This document shows positions 53,460-62,657 of a DNA stretch of 64,000 nucleotides, in pieces. A model generated the notes under the pieces. The model was not told the origin of the DNA. It was given only the letters and a program-made list of their open reading frames with translations, and made no database searches. Position 1 is the stretch's first letter. Each line of letters begins with the position of its first letter. The translations under genes were made by a program, and so were the position numbers. The stretch is from Stutzerimonas stutzeri (GTDB lineage: Bacteria; Pseudomonadota; Gammaproteobacteria; Pseudomonadales; Pseudomonadaceae): the NCBI RefSeq assembly GCF_000590475.1, contig NZ_CP007441.1, forward strand, positions 1,511,231 to 1,575,230. The letters are read 5' to 3'.

Positions 53460-54815
53460 TTGAATCGGCCCAGCAATCAACTCTTCGATGCCTATTTCAC
53501 CGGTGCCGAAATGCGTGCGGTGTTTTCCGACGATGGTCGGCTGCAGGGCATGCTCGATTTCGAGGCCGCACTGGCCCGCGCCGAGGCGCGTTGCGGGGTG
53601 ATCCCGCCAACGGCGGTCGGCCCCATCGAGGCGGCTTGCAAGGCCGAACTCTATGATCCGGCTGCCCTGGCTCAGGCGATCGCCATCGCCGGCAATTCGG
53701 CCATCCCTCTGGTCAAGGCACTGGGCAAGCGCATCGCGCAAGACGACGCCGAGGCGGAGAAGTATGTGCACTTCGGCGCCACCAGCCAGGATGCGATGGA
53801 CACCGGCCTGGTCTTGCAGCTGCGTCAGGCCATCAGCCTGCTGGAGCAGGATCTGGCGAGCCTGGGCGCGACGCTGGCGCAGCAGGCCGAACGTCACGCC
53901 GATACGCCCATGGCCGGTCGCACCTGGCTGCAGCACGCGACACCGGTGACCCTGGGAATGAAGATTGCCGGCTGGCTGGGCGCGGTGACGCGCCATCGCG
54001 AGCGACTGCAGGCAATCAAGCCGCGGTTGCTCAGCCTGCAGTTCGGCGGCGCCTCCGGTTCGCTGGCGGCGCTGGGTGAGCAGGGCTGGCCGGTGTCTCA
54101 GGCGCTGGCAGACGAGCTGCAGCTGACGCTGCCCGAACAGCCCTGGCATACCCAGCGCGATCGGTTGGTGGAGTTCGCCGCACTGCTGGGCATGATCGCC
54201 GGCAGTCTCGGCAAGCTCGGGCGGGACCTGTCGCTGCTGATGCAGACCGATGTCGGCGAGGTGTTCGAGCCGTCCGCGCCGGGCAAGGGCGGCTCATCGA
54301 CCATGCCGCACAAACGCAACCCGGTCGGCAGTGCGGTCATGATCAGCGCAGCCACCCGCGCGCCCGGACTGGTCGCCACCTTGCTCAGCGCCATGCCGCA
54401 GGAGCATGAGCGCAGCCTGGGTCTCTGGCACGCCGAGTGGGAAACCCTGCCGGAGCTGTGCTGCCTGGTGTCCGGGTCGCTGCAGCAGGCGTTGACCGCG
54501 CTGGCCGAGCTGGAAGTCGACAGCGAGCGTATGCGCGGCAATCTCGAACAGACCCGCGGACTGCTGCTCGCCGAAGCCGTGAGCATCGCCCTGGCGCAGC
54601 GTATTGGCCGCGACGCCGCACATCATCTGGTCGAACAGTGCTGCAAGCGCGCCGTGGCCGAAGGTCGTCACTTGCGCGGGGTACTGGGCGAGACCGCAGC
54701 GGTGCGCAACGAGCTGAACGACGCCGAGCTCGATCGTCTGCTCGATCCGGCCTGCTACCTGGGACAGGCGCGGCGTTGGGTCGAGCGCGCCGTGGCCGAG
54801 CACCAGGCGATCTGA
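53460..54815 (+). CDS. pcaB: 3-Carboxy-cis,cis-muconate cycloisomerase
   Basis: Lactonises 3-carboxy-cis,cis-muconate to gamma-carboxymuconolactone in the beta-ketoadipate pathway. It is 451 residues in the fumarase/aspartase superfamily, with GSSTMPHKRNPVG (about 270-282, catalytic loop) and HFGATSQDAMDTG. I choose TTG 53460, which has an AGGAG site 8 nt upstream and gives NRPSNQLFDAYFT, matching the family N-terminus; ATG 53424 lacks a site. It lies 145 nt after the transporter. pcaC is next, with pcaD absent. Confidence 0.93.
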   Translation: MNRPSNQLFDAYFTGAEMRAVFSDDGRLQGMLDFEAALARAEARCGVIPPTAVGPIEAACKAELYDPAALAQAIAIAGNSAIPLVKALGKRIAQDDAEAEKYVHFGATSQDAMDTGLVLQLRQAISLLEQDLASLGATLAQQAERHADTPMAGRTWLQHATPVTLGMKIAGWLGAVTRHRERLQAIKPRLLSLQFGGASGSLAALGEQGWPVSQALADELQLTLPEQPWHTQRDRLVEFAALLGMIAGSLGKLGRDLSLLMQTDVGEVFEPSAPGKGGSSTMPHKRNPVGSAVMISAATRAPGLVATLLSAMPQEHERSLGLWHAEWETLPELCCLVSGSLQQALTALAELEVDSERMRGNLEQTRGLLLAEAVSIALAQRIGRDAAHHLVEQCCKRAVAEGRHLRGVLGETAAVRNELNDAELDRLLDPACYLGQARRWVERAVAEHQAI

Positions 54816-54883
54816 TTTTTTGCTTCTATCCGCGGCTGCGTGCATGCAGCGCTGATCAACCACCCACACGGGAATGAAATACG

Positions 54884-55282
54884 ATGGATGAGAAAGAACG
54901 CTACGAAGCCGGCATGCAAGTGCGCCGCGCGGTGCTGGGCGATGCTCACGTGGACCGCAGCCTGAAAAACGTCACGCCGTTCAACGAAGAGTTCCAGGAG
55001 ATGATCACCCGTCATGCCTGGGGCGATATCTGGACGCGTCCCGGTTTGCCGCGGCATACCCGCAGCCTGGTGACCATCGCCATGCTGATCGGGATGAATC
55101 GCGAAGGGGAGCTGAAGCTGCACCTGCGGGCGGCGAAGAACAACGGCGTGACCCGCGACGAGATCAAGGAGGTTCTGCTGCAAAGCGCCATCTACTGCGG
55201 CATTCCTGCCGCCAACGCGACCTTCCATCTCGCCGAGGAAGTCTACGACGAGTTGGGCGTGGAGTCGTTGCAGGAGCGATAG
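54884..55282 (+). CDS. pcaC: 4-Carboxymuconolactone decarboxylase
   Basis: Decarboxylates gamma-carboxymuconolactone to beta-ketoadipate enol-lactone. The 132-residue size is the usual length. Motifs TRHAWGDIWTRPGLPRHTRSLVTIAMLIGMNREGELKLHLRAAKNNGVTRDEIKEVLLQSAIYCGIPAANATFHLAEE mark it clearly; I cite it in part because of its single-domain form. It starts 68 nt after pcaB. In P. putida a pcaD gene lies between pcaB and pcaC; here it does not. A short imperfect hairpin follows. Confidence 0.95.
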   Translation: MDEKERYEAGMQVRRAVLGDAHVDRSLKNVTPFNEEFQEMITRHAWGDIWTRPGLPRHTRSLVTIAMLIGMNREGELKLHLRAAKNNGVTRDEIKEVLLQSAIYCGIPAANATFHLAEEVYDELGVESLQER

Positions 55283-55479
55283 CCGATCCGACCCAAGCCA
55301 CGGCGTGCCGAGAGGCGACCGTGGTTGCGCCGTTCCTGTTTTAAATCGGTGACACCCGCGAGATGCCGCACTGCGGCCCGAGGTTGATGCCGCCGGAGCA
55401 CGTGTGCCATATCAAAGACGCGCCGGGCGTCGTTTTATGCCGATCTGAAGCTGGCATTAATCGAACGATTCGAGTCATG

Positions 55480-56547
55480 TCACGCCACCTGCCATTGCGT
55501 CGCCAGGCGCCGAGCTTCGTGCAGCTCAGCCAGCAGGGGCGCGGCGGGCCCCGCAGCTGTCAGGCGCTGCAGATCCCGGTGACGCTCGCGGACGGCCTGT
55601 TTCAGCCAGTCGATGCGCGCCAGGGTGGAGGGCGAGCAGGTCTGGCCGCCGAGGTCGTCGTGCAGGTCGAGCCAGTGCGAGCGCCAGGCTTCCTGCAGGT
55701 ACAGTGCTTCTGTATTGCCTGTCAGCGCTTGTCGCCAACCGGTGATGATGCCGTTCAGCCAGTCGAGCACTGTCGAGCTGGCGCCGCGTGCATCAAGCTC
55801 CGCCCGCAGGCGTTGGTATGCCTCTAGTGCGATGCACTTTTCCAGCGAGAACGCGTCGAGCGCGAGCTGTTCGCCTTGTTCCTCCAGCCCCAGCAGGTGG
55901 GCGAAGTACTGACGCGTCTCGAATCGCTCGGCGGCGTGGAACTGCGGCATCGCGGTGCCGTTGCTGTTGAACTGGCGCAGCGGGTCGAAGCGGTACATGT
56001 AGCCGAAGTCGAACAGCCGCACCTGGCCATCGTCCAGGGTATTGCCGGGGCACAGGTCCCACTCGAACAGCCCGCCAAGCAGCAGCGCCACCAGCGTGTC
56101 GAAGAGCTGCGTGAGCTGGCGCTCGTTCCACGCCTGGACGGGCAGCCCATCAATCCATGGCGACAGCAGCACACCCTGGCGAAAGCTGCCGTAGCGGGTA
56201 TCGACAATGGCACTCAACCGCTCGCCGAGCAGCGGGTCGCGCTTGAGCTGACGCAGGTCGGCGCGCCGCTGGATCTCGTTGAGAAAGCTGGTCTGCCCGT
56301 CGATGTTCTGCACCTTGCACTGGCTGCGGGCGCGTTTGAGCGTCCAGTCCTGTCCGTCGGCATGGATGCGATAGACGTGAGCGGTCAGGCCCGCGCTGAA
56401 GCGCTCGCGTACATAGGGCTCGTCGCCCTGGGTGGCGACCAGTTGCTCAAGGGGCAGCGGACAGTCTGCAGGCGTGCCGATTTCCAGCTCGGCCCCGTTG
56501 GCGACGAAATCGAGCTGGGCGGCGTGACGTTGTTGCTCAGGTGTCAT
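55480..56547 (-). CDS. Kinase-fold protein of unknown substrate in the maltodextrin locus
   Basis: A 354-residue soluble protein with the landmarks of a protein-kinase/aminoglycoside-phosphotransferase fold. These are Lys71 (WTLKRA) in the ATP site, a catalytic-loop-like Asp164-x4-Asn169 (EWDLCPGNT) and a DFG-like Asp180 (LFDFGYM). The rest is helical. It begins 25 nt after the MalS-type amylase stop on the same strand, so it probably belongs to the mal regulon. A sugar (maltokinase-like) or regulatory substrate is possible, but nothing in the sequence fixes it. The start at ATG 56547 has AGAGGAA; a longer in-frame start would overlap the amylase gene. Confidence 0.8.
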   Translation of the reverse strand: MTPEQQRHAAQLDFVANGAELEIGTPADCPLPLEQLVATQGDEPYVRERFSAGLTAHVYRIHADGQDWTLKRARSQCKVQNIDGQTSFLNEIQRRADLRQLKRDPLLGERLSAIVDTRYGSFRQGVLLSPWIDGLPVQAWNERQLTQLFDTLVALLLGGLFEWDLCPGNTLDDGQVRLFDFGYMYRFDPLRQFNSNGTAMPQFHAAERFETRQYFAHLLGLEEQGEQLALDAFSLEKCIALEAYQRLRAELDARGASSTVLDWLNGIITGWRQALTGNTEALYLQEAWRSHWLDLHDDLGGQTCSPSTLARIDWLKQAVRERHRDLQRLTAAGPAAPLLAELHEARRLATQWQVA

Positions 56548-56572
56548 GACGATTCCTCTGCGGCTGTACGGC

Positions 56573-58639
56573 TCAACGAGCCTGCGCCACGATGATCTTG
56601 TCCTCGCCGTGCTGGCGGACAAACGCATAAGGCGACTCGGACAGCTGCCGATGACTACCGGCGCCGACCGCCGGGTGGCGCGCACGGAACTGGCCGAGAC
56701 GCTGCCAGTGCTCGATCAACGAGGCGATCTCCGGTCTGGCGTGATCGCCCCAGTTCATGTCCGAGCGTGTGCCCTGGAAAGGGTCAGAGCCGGTAGGACC
56801 GAAGGCCCGTGCGCTCTCGTCGCCGTAATAGATCTGCACCGCGCCGGGGCTCAGCAGAAGCGCGTTGGCGAGGCCGCCTTGGCGCTGCAGATCGCCGTCG
56901 TGCTGTGCGCTGAACAGCGCGGTGTCATGGGACGAGGCGTAGCTCATGAAGTTGTGCCCGGGATTGTCGGCTAGCAGTTCCGCGTAATGGCTGTAGCCCT
57001 TGTCGGCAAGACGCAAGCAATCGCTGGCCGCGCCGGCGATTTCCTGCTGGAAGGCGAAATTGATCAGCGCGTCGAATCCGTTGGCCTGATAGTCGCTGGT
57101 CTCCGGGCCGTGACCGAAAACTTCGCCGACCATCCAGAACGGCTCACCGGCCAGCGGGTCGTCCGGGTTAGCCGCTGACCAATCGCGGCGGGCTTGATTC
57201 GCCTGCTGGCGCAGCTGTGCCCACGCCGCCGGTTCGACGTGCATGACGGTGTCGGCGCGAAAGCCATCGACGCCAAATTCGCGCACCCAGTTGGTCAGCC
57301 ATTCGTTGAGGTAGTCACGCACCCGATAGCCGTCACGTTCAACGGCTCGGGTGGGCTGCTTGTGACGAAGGAATTCAGGCAAGCCGACCGGCGCGTCTGA
57401 CTCGGTGCGAAAGTCCGGCAGGAACGCCAGCGAGCCCTTGCGCGGATCCACCAGTACGCTCGGTGGCGCGGGATAGTCGGCGATGCCGGCGCGTACCCAA
57501 TTCTTGCCCCACCAGCGGGACCAGGCGGGGTGATCGTAGTCGACGAGGTTGTGGTAGGCGTGCAGGGTCTCGTACGGCTCTGGCTGCCAGTCGCTCCAGC
57601 GTTCGGGCAGGTACTGCGCCATGCCGTCGCGCAGGCCGCCGAAGCCGAAGGCTTGCATGTCGGCCAGCGTCGAATAGCCGGCATGGTTGAGCACCACGTC
57701 GAACAGTACGCGGATGCCGCGCGCGTGCGCCTGCTCGATCAGCTCGCGCAAGTCGTCTTCGCTGCCCATGTTGGCATCCAGCTGGGTGTAATCGAGCGCG
57801 TAGTAACCGTGGTAGGCGTAGTGGCGGAAGTCGCCGTTCTCGCCGCCGCCAACCCAACCGTGGATCTGCTCGTACGGCGCGCTGATCCACAGGGCGTCGA
57901 TGCCCAGTTTGGCGAGGTAATCGAGCTTGTTCGTAAGGCCCTTGAGATCGCCGCCGTGGAAGGTGCCGATCTCCTGCGCGCCGTCCGGCTCGCGGCCGTA
58001 GCTGCGGTCGTTGCTCGGGTCGCCATTGACGAAGCGGTCGGTCAGCGCGAAATAGACGGTCGCGTTGCGCCAGTCGCGGGGCGGCTTCGAACGCGACTCG
58101 GCTGCTTCGATCAGTAGCAAGCCGTCGCTGCCGGGTGCCGGTGTCAGCTCGACCTTGCCGTTCTGGACGGTGGCGATGTTTCCGCTGTAGGCATCGCGCA
58201 ACTGCTGGCCGTTGTCGAATACACCGGCAACCGGGACCTGTACGGCTTCGCCGGCCCATGGCCGGCAGGCCTGCTCGACGGGCTCGCTCGTCTGGCGAAT
58301 CGGCACCAGCCGCAGGTTGGCGTCATCGCCGGTCTTTATCAGCAGGCGATAGCGCCCCGGTTCTGTCACATGGAAATCGAAGCGGCTATGGGCATTCATG
58401 TCATGGCGCTGGAACGGCTCGAGCGATTGAGCCCTGGCCTCGTCGGGGCCCAGCTGCAGGCGACCTTTTGACAGGTCCAGCTCCGTTGCGAAACGATCCT
58501 CGGAGAGCGATTCCCAGGTCGGCTGCAATGGCTGACCATCGAGTCGAATGTCGACTATCGGTTCGGCTTGCACGGCAGGCGAGAGCAGACTGCAACAAAG
58601 GGCTAGGATGAATGGACTAAGGGGCGGAAGAGGGCGCAT
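56573..58639 (-). CDS. malS: Periplasmic alpha-amylase, MalS-type (GH13)
   Basis: Hydrolyses maltodextrins in the periplasm. The 688-residue product has a signal peptide (about 1-25, ending VQA), a beta-rich N-terminal domain (about 26-190) and the GH13 barrel. The catalytic motifs are FDVVLNHAGYS, GFRADTVMHVEP (nucleophile Asp), MVGEVFGHG (acid/base Glu) and MSYASSHDTALF (transition-state Asp), the last closely resembling E. coli MalS. It is divergent from malE across a region with two MalT-box-like sequences and is followed by the kinase-fold gene. It may supply the short dextrins for the MalEFG importer. Confidence 0.88.
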   Translation of the reverse strand: MRPLPPLSPFILALCCSLLSPAVQAEPIVDIRLDGQPLQPTWESLSEDRFATELDLSKGRLQLGPDEARAQSLEPFQRHDMNAHSRFDFHVTEPGRYRLLIKTGDDANLRLVPIRQTSEPVEQACRPWAGEAVQVPVAGVFDNGQQLRDAYSGNIATVQNGKVELTPAPGSDGLLLIEAAESRSKPPRDWRNATVYFALTDRFVNGDPSNDRSYGREPDGAQEIGTFHGGDLKGLTNKLDYLAKLGIDALWISAPYEQIHGWVGGGENGDFRHYAYHGYYALDYTQLDANMGSEDDLRELIEQAHARGIRVLFDVVLNHAGYSTLADMQAFGFGGLRDGMAQYLPERWSDWQPEPYETLHAYHNLVDYDHPAWSRWWGKNWVRAGIADYPAPPSVLVDPRKGSLAFLPDFRTESDAPVGLPEFLRHKQPTRAVERDGYRVRDYLNEWLTNWVREFGVDGFRADTVMHVEPAAWAQLRQQANQARRDWSAANPDDPLAGEPFWMVGEVFGHGPETSDYQANGFDALINFAFQQEIAGAASDCLRLADKGYSHYAELLADNPGHNFMSYASSHDTALFSAQHDGDLQRQGGLANALLLSPGAVQIYYGDESARAFGPTGSDPFQGTRSDMNWGDHARPEIASLIEHWQRLGQFRARHPAVGAGSHRQLSESPYAFVRQHGEDKIIVAQAR

Positions 58640-58771
58640 GTCCGGCTCCGGCTAGGCGAGAATGTTCCTGTATTCAAGCGGGTTTTGGCGGCCTTGTGCA
58701 GGCTGAGAAAGGCGGATTGATGCGGCTGGTAGCCGTTGTCAGAAGGCGAAACTACGCCCTGCTTCTACGCC

Positions 58772-58793
58772 CCTTATCCTCCATTGGAGGAGG
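58772..58793. promoter_or_regulatory. Paired MalT-box-like sites between malS and malE
   Basis: On the plus strand TTGGAGGAGG (58784-58793) matches the MalT box GGGGA(T/G)GAGG at 8 of 10. On the minus strand GAGGATAAGG (58772-58781) also matches at 8 of 10. They also form a TCCTCCA-T-TGGAGGA inverted repeat. Confidence 0.5.
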
Positions 58794-58898
58794 ATGTTTT
58801 AGCGCTCGGGCAGGGTGACTATGGATGCACTGCGAGACCGCCAGGCGGCACGCAGAACGTTGTGGATAAAAAATAAGAAGCCACGAGGGAATACCCAA

Positions 58899-60086
58899 AT
58901 GAATAAAAAGCTGTTTGCAGCGGCCGCCATCGGTCTCTCCGCAACCCTGAGCCTGCCGCTGTCCGTGCAGGCCGCCATCGAAGAAGGCAAGCTGGTCGTC
59001 TGGATAAACGGTGACAAGGGTTATAAAGGCCTGGCTGAGGTCGGCAACAAATTTACTGAAGAAACCGGCATCACCGTCGAAGTCGCTCATCCGGATGCGG
59101 CGACCGACAAGTTCCAGCAGGCGGCGGCCACCGGTAACGGTCCGGACATTTTCATCTGGGCGCACGACCGGCTTGGCGAGTGGGCGCAGAGCGGTCTGCT
59201 TTCTCCTATCACGCCGAGCGCCAAGACCAAGGGCGAGATCGCCGACTTTGCCTGGGACGCGGTGAGCTACCAGGGCAAGCTGTGGGGATACCCCATGGCG
59301 GTGGAAGCGCCCGCGCTGATCTACAACAAGGCCCTCGTTTCGACTCCGCCAAAGACCTTCGATGAGGTCTTCGCCCTCAATAAAACGCTCGCCGCCGATG
59401 GCAAGCGCGCCATTCTCTGGGATTACAACAACACCTATTTCACCTGGGCGCTGCTGGCGGCCAATGGTGGTTACGTCTTTGCCGACGGTGACGCGGGTTA
59501 TGACGTCAGCAAAACCGGCGTGAACAACGAGGGCGCCAAGCAGGGCGCAACCGTACTCAAGCGGCTGATCGATGAGGGCGTCATGCCCAAGGGCGCCGAT
59601 TACAGTGCCGCCGAAGCCGCCTTCAACAAGGGCGAATCGGCGATGTTCATCAGCGGGCCCTGGGCCTGGTCGAACATCAAGAAGAGCGGCATCGACTTCG
59701 GCGTAGCGCCGATCCCGGCGGTGGGCGACGGCCCGAGCAAGCCGTTCTCGGGCGTGATGGCGGCGACCCTCAGCGCAGCCAGTCCGAACCAGGCGCTGGC
59801 GGTGGAATTCCTGGAAAACTACCTGCTGCAGGTCGAGGGGCTTAAGACGGTGAATGCCGACGTGTCGCTCGGTGCGGTGGTGAACAAGGAATTCATGGCC
59901 GAGCTGTCCGACGATCCTATGATCAAGGCGACCTTCGAGAGCGCGCAGCAAGGCCGTCCGATGCCGAACATTCCGCAGATGGGCGTGTTCTGGTCGGCCA
60001 TGGAGCCCGCCCTGACCAACATTACCTCAGGTCGCCAAACCGTGGATGCCGCCCTGGATGACGCCGCCAAACGCATCGTCAAGTAA
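58899..60086 (+). CDS. malE: Maltose/maltodextrin ABC transporter substrate-binding protein MalE
   Basis: The periplasmic receptor for maltodextrins. The 395-residue precursor has a signal peptide ending VQA (about residue 26) and mature sequence starting AIEEGKLVVWINGDKGYKGLAEVG, very close to E. coli MalE. PDIFIWAHDRLG, YPMAVEAPALIYNK and AAEAAFNKGESAMFISGPWAWSNI are all typical. The start ATG 58899 has a GAGGGA site; an in-frame start at 58815 is upstream of it. It starts the malE-malF-malG transporter run, probably under MalT control. Confidence 0.96.
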   Translation: MNKKLFAAAAIGLSATLSLPLSVQAAIEEGKLVVWINGDKGYKGLAEVGNKFTEETGITVEVAHPDAATDKFQQAAATGNGPDIFIWAHDRLGEWAQSGLLSPITPSAKTKGEIADFAWDAVSYQGKLWGYPMAVEAPALIYNKALVSTPPKTFDEVFALNKTLAADGKRAILWDYNNTYFTWALLAANGGYVFADGDAGYDVSKTGVNNEGAKQGATVLKRLIDEGVMPKGADYSAAEAAFNKGESAMFISGPWAWSNIKKSGIDFGVAPIPAVGDGPSKPFSGVMAATLSAASPNQALAVEFLENYLLQVEGLKTVNADVSLGAVVNKEFMAELSDDPMIKATFESAQQGRPMPNIPQMGVFWSAMEPALTNITSGRQTVDAALDDAAKRIVK

Positions 60087-60153
60087 CGACAACCCGCAGC
60101 CGCCGCTGGAGACGCCTGCGTCTTCGGCTGCGCGCCCTGAGGCTCAGATTCCG

Positions 60154-61719
60154 ATGTCCGCTGTGAATGTTCCCGCCGATATGCCCGGCCGCGTCATGCC
60201 AAAACTATCGATTCCCAAGCTGCCAGCCGCGATGCGCTGGGGCCTGTGGTTGCTGTGCAATGCCTTCGCCCTGTACCTCATCATCGCCTTGTATGCCCAG
60301 GGGCAAACCGTGTTCGCCCTGCTCGGGCTGGTTCTCGCGGGGATCGCCAGTTTCGTCTTCATCAGTCGCCGCGCTTATGCCCATCGCTACATCTTCCCGG
60401 CGGTGGCCGGGATGCTGGTGTTCGTCATTTTCCCGCTGCTGTACACGGTGGGGATCGGCTTCACCAATTACAGCGGCACCAACCTGTTGAGCTTCGAGCA
60501 GGCGCAGCGTTATCACCTCAACCAGACTTACCTGGCAGGTGAGCGCTTCGGCTTCAGCCTGCATCAGAACGATGAGGGTCAGATGCGCTTGCGCGTCGAT
60601 CGTGGCGAGCAGGGCGTTTGGATTTCCGCTCCGCTGGAGGGGGAGCCGGTCGAAGGCGAGCCGCTGGGCATGACCCTCGAAGCGGACGTCGACGACTTGG
60701 GCAAGGCCTTGCCGCTGCGTGACGTGATTCGCCAGCGCAAGCAGTTGGAACAGTGGGTCATGCGCGGCCATGAGGGGCAGCTGCTGCGTCTCTACGGGTT
60801 GCGCGAAGTCGCCGCGGTGGAGCCGCTGTATCGGTTGCGGGACGACGGCTCGCTGACCAATAACCAGACCGGCGAGCGCCTGACCGCCAACGACGAGATC
60901 GGTTTTTACATCGATGGCGATGGGCAGGCGGTGGCGCCCGGTTACACCGTCTACGCCGGCTGGAGCAACTTCGCCAAGGTGCTGACCGATCCGAAGATCC
61001 GCGGCCCATTCCTGCAGATCTTTGTCTGGACGGTGTGCTTCGCCGCGATGACGGTGATCTTCACGCTCGCCGTCGGGCTCGTGCTGGCCAGCCTGCTGCA
61101 GTGGGAAATGGTGCGCGGCAAAGCCTTCTACCGGCTGATGCTGATCCTGCCGTACGCGGTGCCGGCGTTCATCTCGATCCTGGTGTTCAAAGGTCTGTTC
61201 AACCAGAGCTTCGGCGAGATCAATCTGATGCTCGACAGCCTGTTCGGCATGCGCCCGGACTGGTTCAGCGACCCGACGCTGGCGCGCAGCATGATTTTGA
61301 TGGTCAACACCTGGCTCGGTTATCCCTACATGCTGCTGCTGTGCATGGGGCTGCTGCAGGCGATTCCGCGTGATCTGTACGAAGCGTCGGCGATGGATGG
61401 CGCCACGCCGCTGGACAACCTCATGAAAATCACGCTGCCGCTGCTGATCAAGCCACTGGCACCCCTGCTGATCGCGAGCTTCGCGTTCAACTTTAACAAC
61501 TTCGTGCTGATTACCCTGCTGACCCGTGGCGGACCGGACATTCTCGGCACCACCACACCAGCGGGCACCACCGATCTGTTGGTCAGTTACACCTACCGCA
61601 TCGCCTTCCAGGATTCCGGGCAGAACTTTGCCCTGGCCGCCGCCATCGCCACGCTGATCTTCATCGTCGTCGGCGCCATGGCCTGGCTGAACCTGAAACT
61701 CTCGAAAGTGAAGGTCTGA
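60154..61719 (+). CDS. malF: Maltose ABC transporter permease MalF
   Basis: One of the two membrane subunits of the maltose importer. It is 521 residues, near the 514 of E. coli. There are eight predicted helices and the large periplasmic loop between helices 3 and 4 (about 115-285) that is specific to MalF. The EAA loop is YEASAMDGATPLDNLMKITLPLL (about 410-432), which docks to the MalK ATPase. The start ATG 60154 lies 12 nt after TGAGG; ATG 60181 or 60196 are alternatives. It follows malE by 67 nt and precedes malG by 11 nt. Confidence 0.93.
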   Translation: MSAVNVPADMPGRVMPKLSIPKLPAAMRWGLWLLCNAFALYLIIALYAQGQTVFALLGLVLAGIASFVFISRRAYAHRYIFPAVAGMLVFVIFPLLYTVGIGFTNYSGTNLLSFEQAQRYHLNQTYLAGERFGFSLHQNDEGQMRLRVDRGEQGVWISAPLEGEPVEGEPLGMTLEADVDDLGKALPLRDVIRQRKQLEQWVMRGHEGQLLRLYGLREVAAVEPLYRLRDDGSLTNNQTGERLTANDEIGFYIDGDGQAVAPGYTVYAGWSNFAKVLTDPKIRGPFLQIFVWTVCFAAMTVIFTLAVGLVLASLLQWEMVRGKAFYRLMLILPYAVPAFISILVFKGLFNQSFGEINLMLDSLFGMRPDWFSDPTLARSMILMVNTWLGYPYMLLLCMGLLQAIPRDLYEASAMDGATPLDNLMKITLPLLIKPLAPLLIASFAFNFNNFVLITLLTRGGPDILGTTTPAGTTDLLVSYTYRIAFQDSGQNFALAAAIATLIFIVVGAMAWLNLKLSKVKV

Positions 61720-61730
61720 GGAACTCGCAT

Positions 61731-62621
61731 ATGGCCATGGTCCAACCGAAATCCGTCAAATACCGCGTCTGGCTCACTCATGCCGGGCTGCTCGCCTTCG
61801 TCGCGCTGATCGTGTTTCCGCTGCTGATGGTGGTGTCGATTTCATTTCGAGAAGGCAACTTCGCCACCGGCAGTTTGCTGCCGGATAACCCGACGCTGGA
61901 GCACTGGTCGCTGGCGCTGGGCATCCCTTACGTTCACGAAAACGGTGACATCAGCAACCCGCCGTTCCCGGTGCTGACCTGGCTGTGGAACTCGATGAAG
62001 ATCGCGCTGATCAGCTCGCTGCTGATCCTCATGCTCTCGACCACCAGCGCCTACGCCTTCGCGCGCCTGCGCTTCGGTGGCAAGGGGCCGATCCTCAAGG
62101 GCATGCTGATCTTCCAGATGTTCCCGCCGGTACTGACGCTAGTTGCGATATATGCGCTGTTCGACCAGCTCGGCAAGCACGTCGGCTGGCTCGGGGTAAA
62201 CACCCATGGCGCGGTGATCATCGCCTCGCTGGGTGGCATGGCGCTGCACATCTGGACCATAAAAGGCTACTTCGAAAGTATTGATGGCTCGCTGGAAGAA
62301 GCGGCCATCGTCGACGGGGCGACCACCTGGCAGGCCTTCGTGCATATTCTGCTGCCGATGAGCGTGCCGATCCTGGCGGTGGTGTTCATCCTCGCCTTCA
62401 TCACCAGCATCACCGAGTACCCGATTGCCTCGGTGCTGCTGATGGACGTCGACAAGCTCACGCTGTCGGTCGGGGCGCAGCAATACCTGTATGACCAGAA
62501 CTACCTCTGGGGCGATTTCGCCGCGGCGGCGGTGCTCTCCGGGCTGCCGATCACCGCGGTGTTCCTCTATTGCCAGAAGTGGATCGTCGGCGGGCTGACC
62601 GCCGGGGGTGTTAAAGGATAA
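61731..62621 (+). CDS. malG: Maltose ABC transporter permease MalG
   Basis: The second membrane subunit of the maltose importer. It is 296 residues, identical in length to E. coli MalG. Six helices and the EAA loop DGSLEEAAIVDGATTWQAFVHILLPM (about 185-210) are visible, with the C-terminal VGGLTAGGVKG tail that in MalG reaches into MalK. An AGGAA site precedes ATG 61731. The next gene is a MalT-type regulator; the malK ATPase gene is not in the window. Confidence 0.95.
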   Translation: MAMVQPKSVKYRVWLTHAGLLAFVALIVFPLLMVVSISFREGNFATGSLLPDNPTLEHWSLALGIPYVHENGDISNPPFPVLTWLWNSMKIALISSLLILMLSTTSAYAFARLRFGGKGPILKGMLIFQMFPPVLTLVAIYALFDQLGKHVGWLGVNTHGAVIIASLGGMALHIWTIKGYFESIDGSLEEAAIVDGATTWQAFVHILLPMSVPILAVVFILAFITSITEYPIASVLLMDVDKLTLSVGAQQYLYDQNYLWGDFAAAAVLSGLPITAVFLYCQKWIVGGLTAGGVKG

Positions 62622-62657
62622 GGACGACCCGAACGGGTGAGCCATGGAGAGCCAGAC

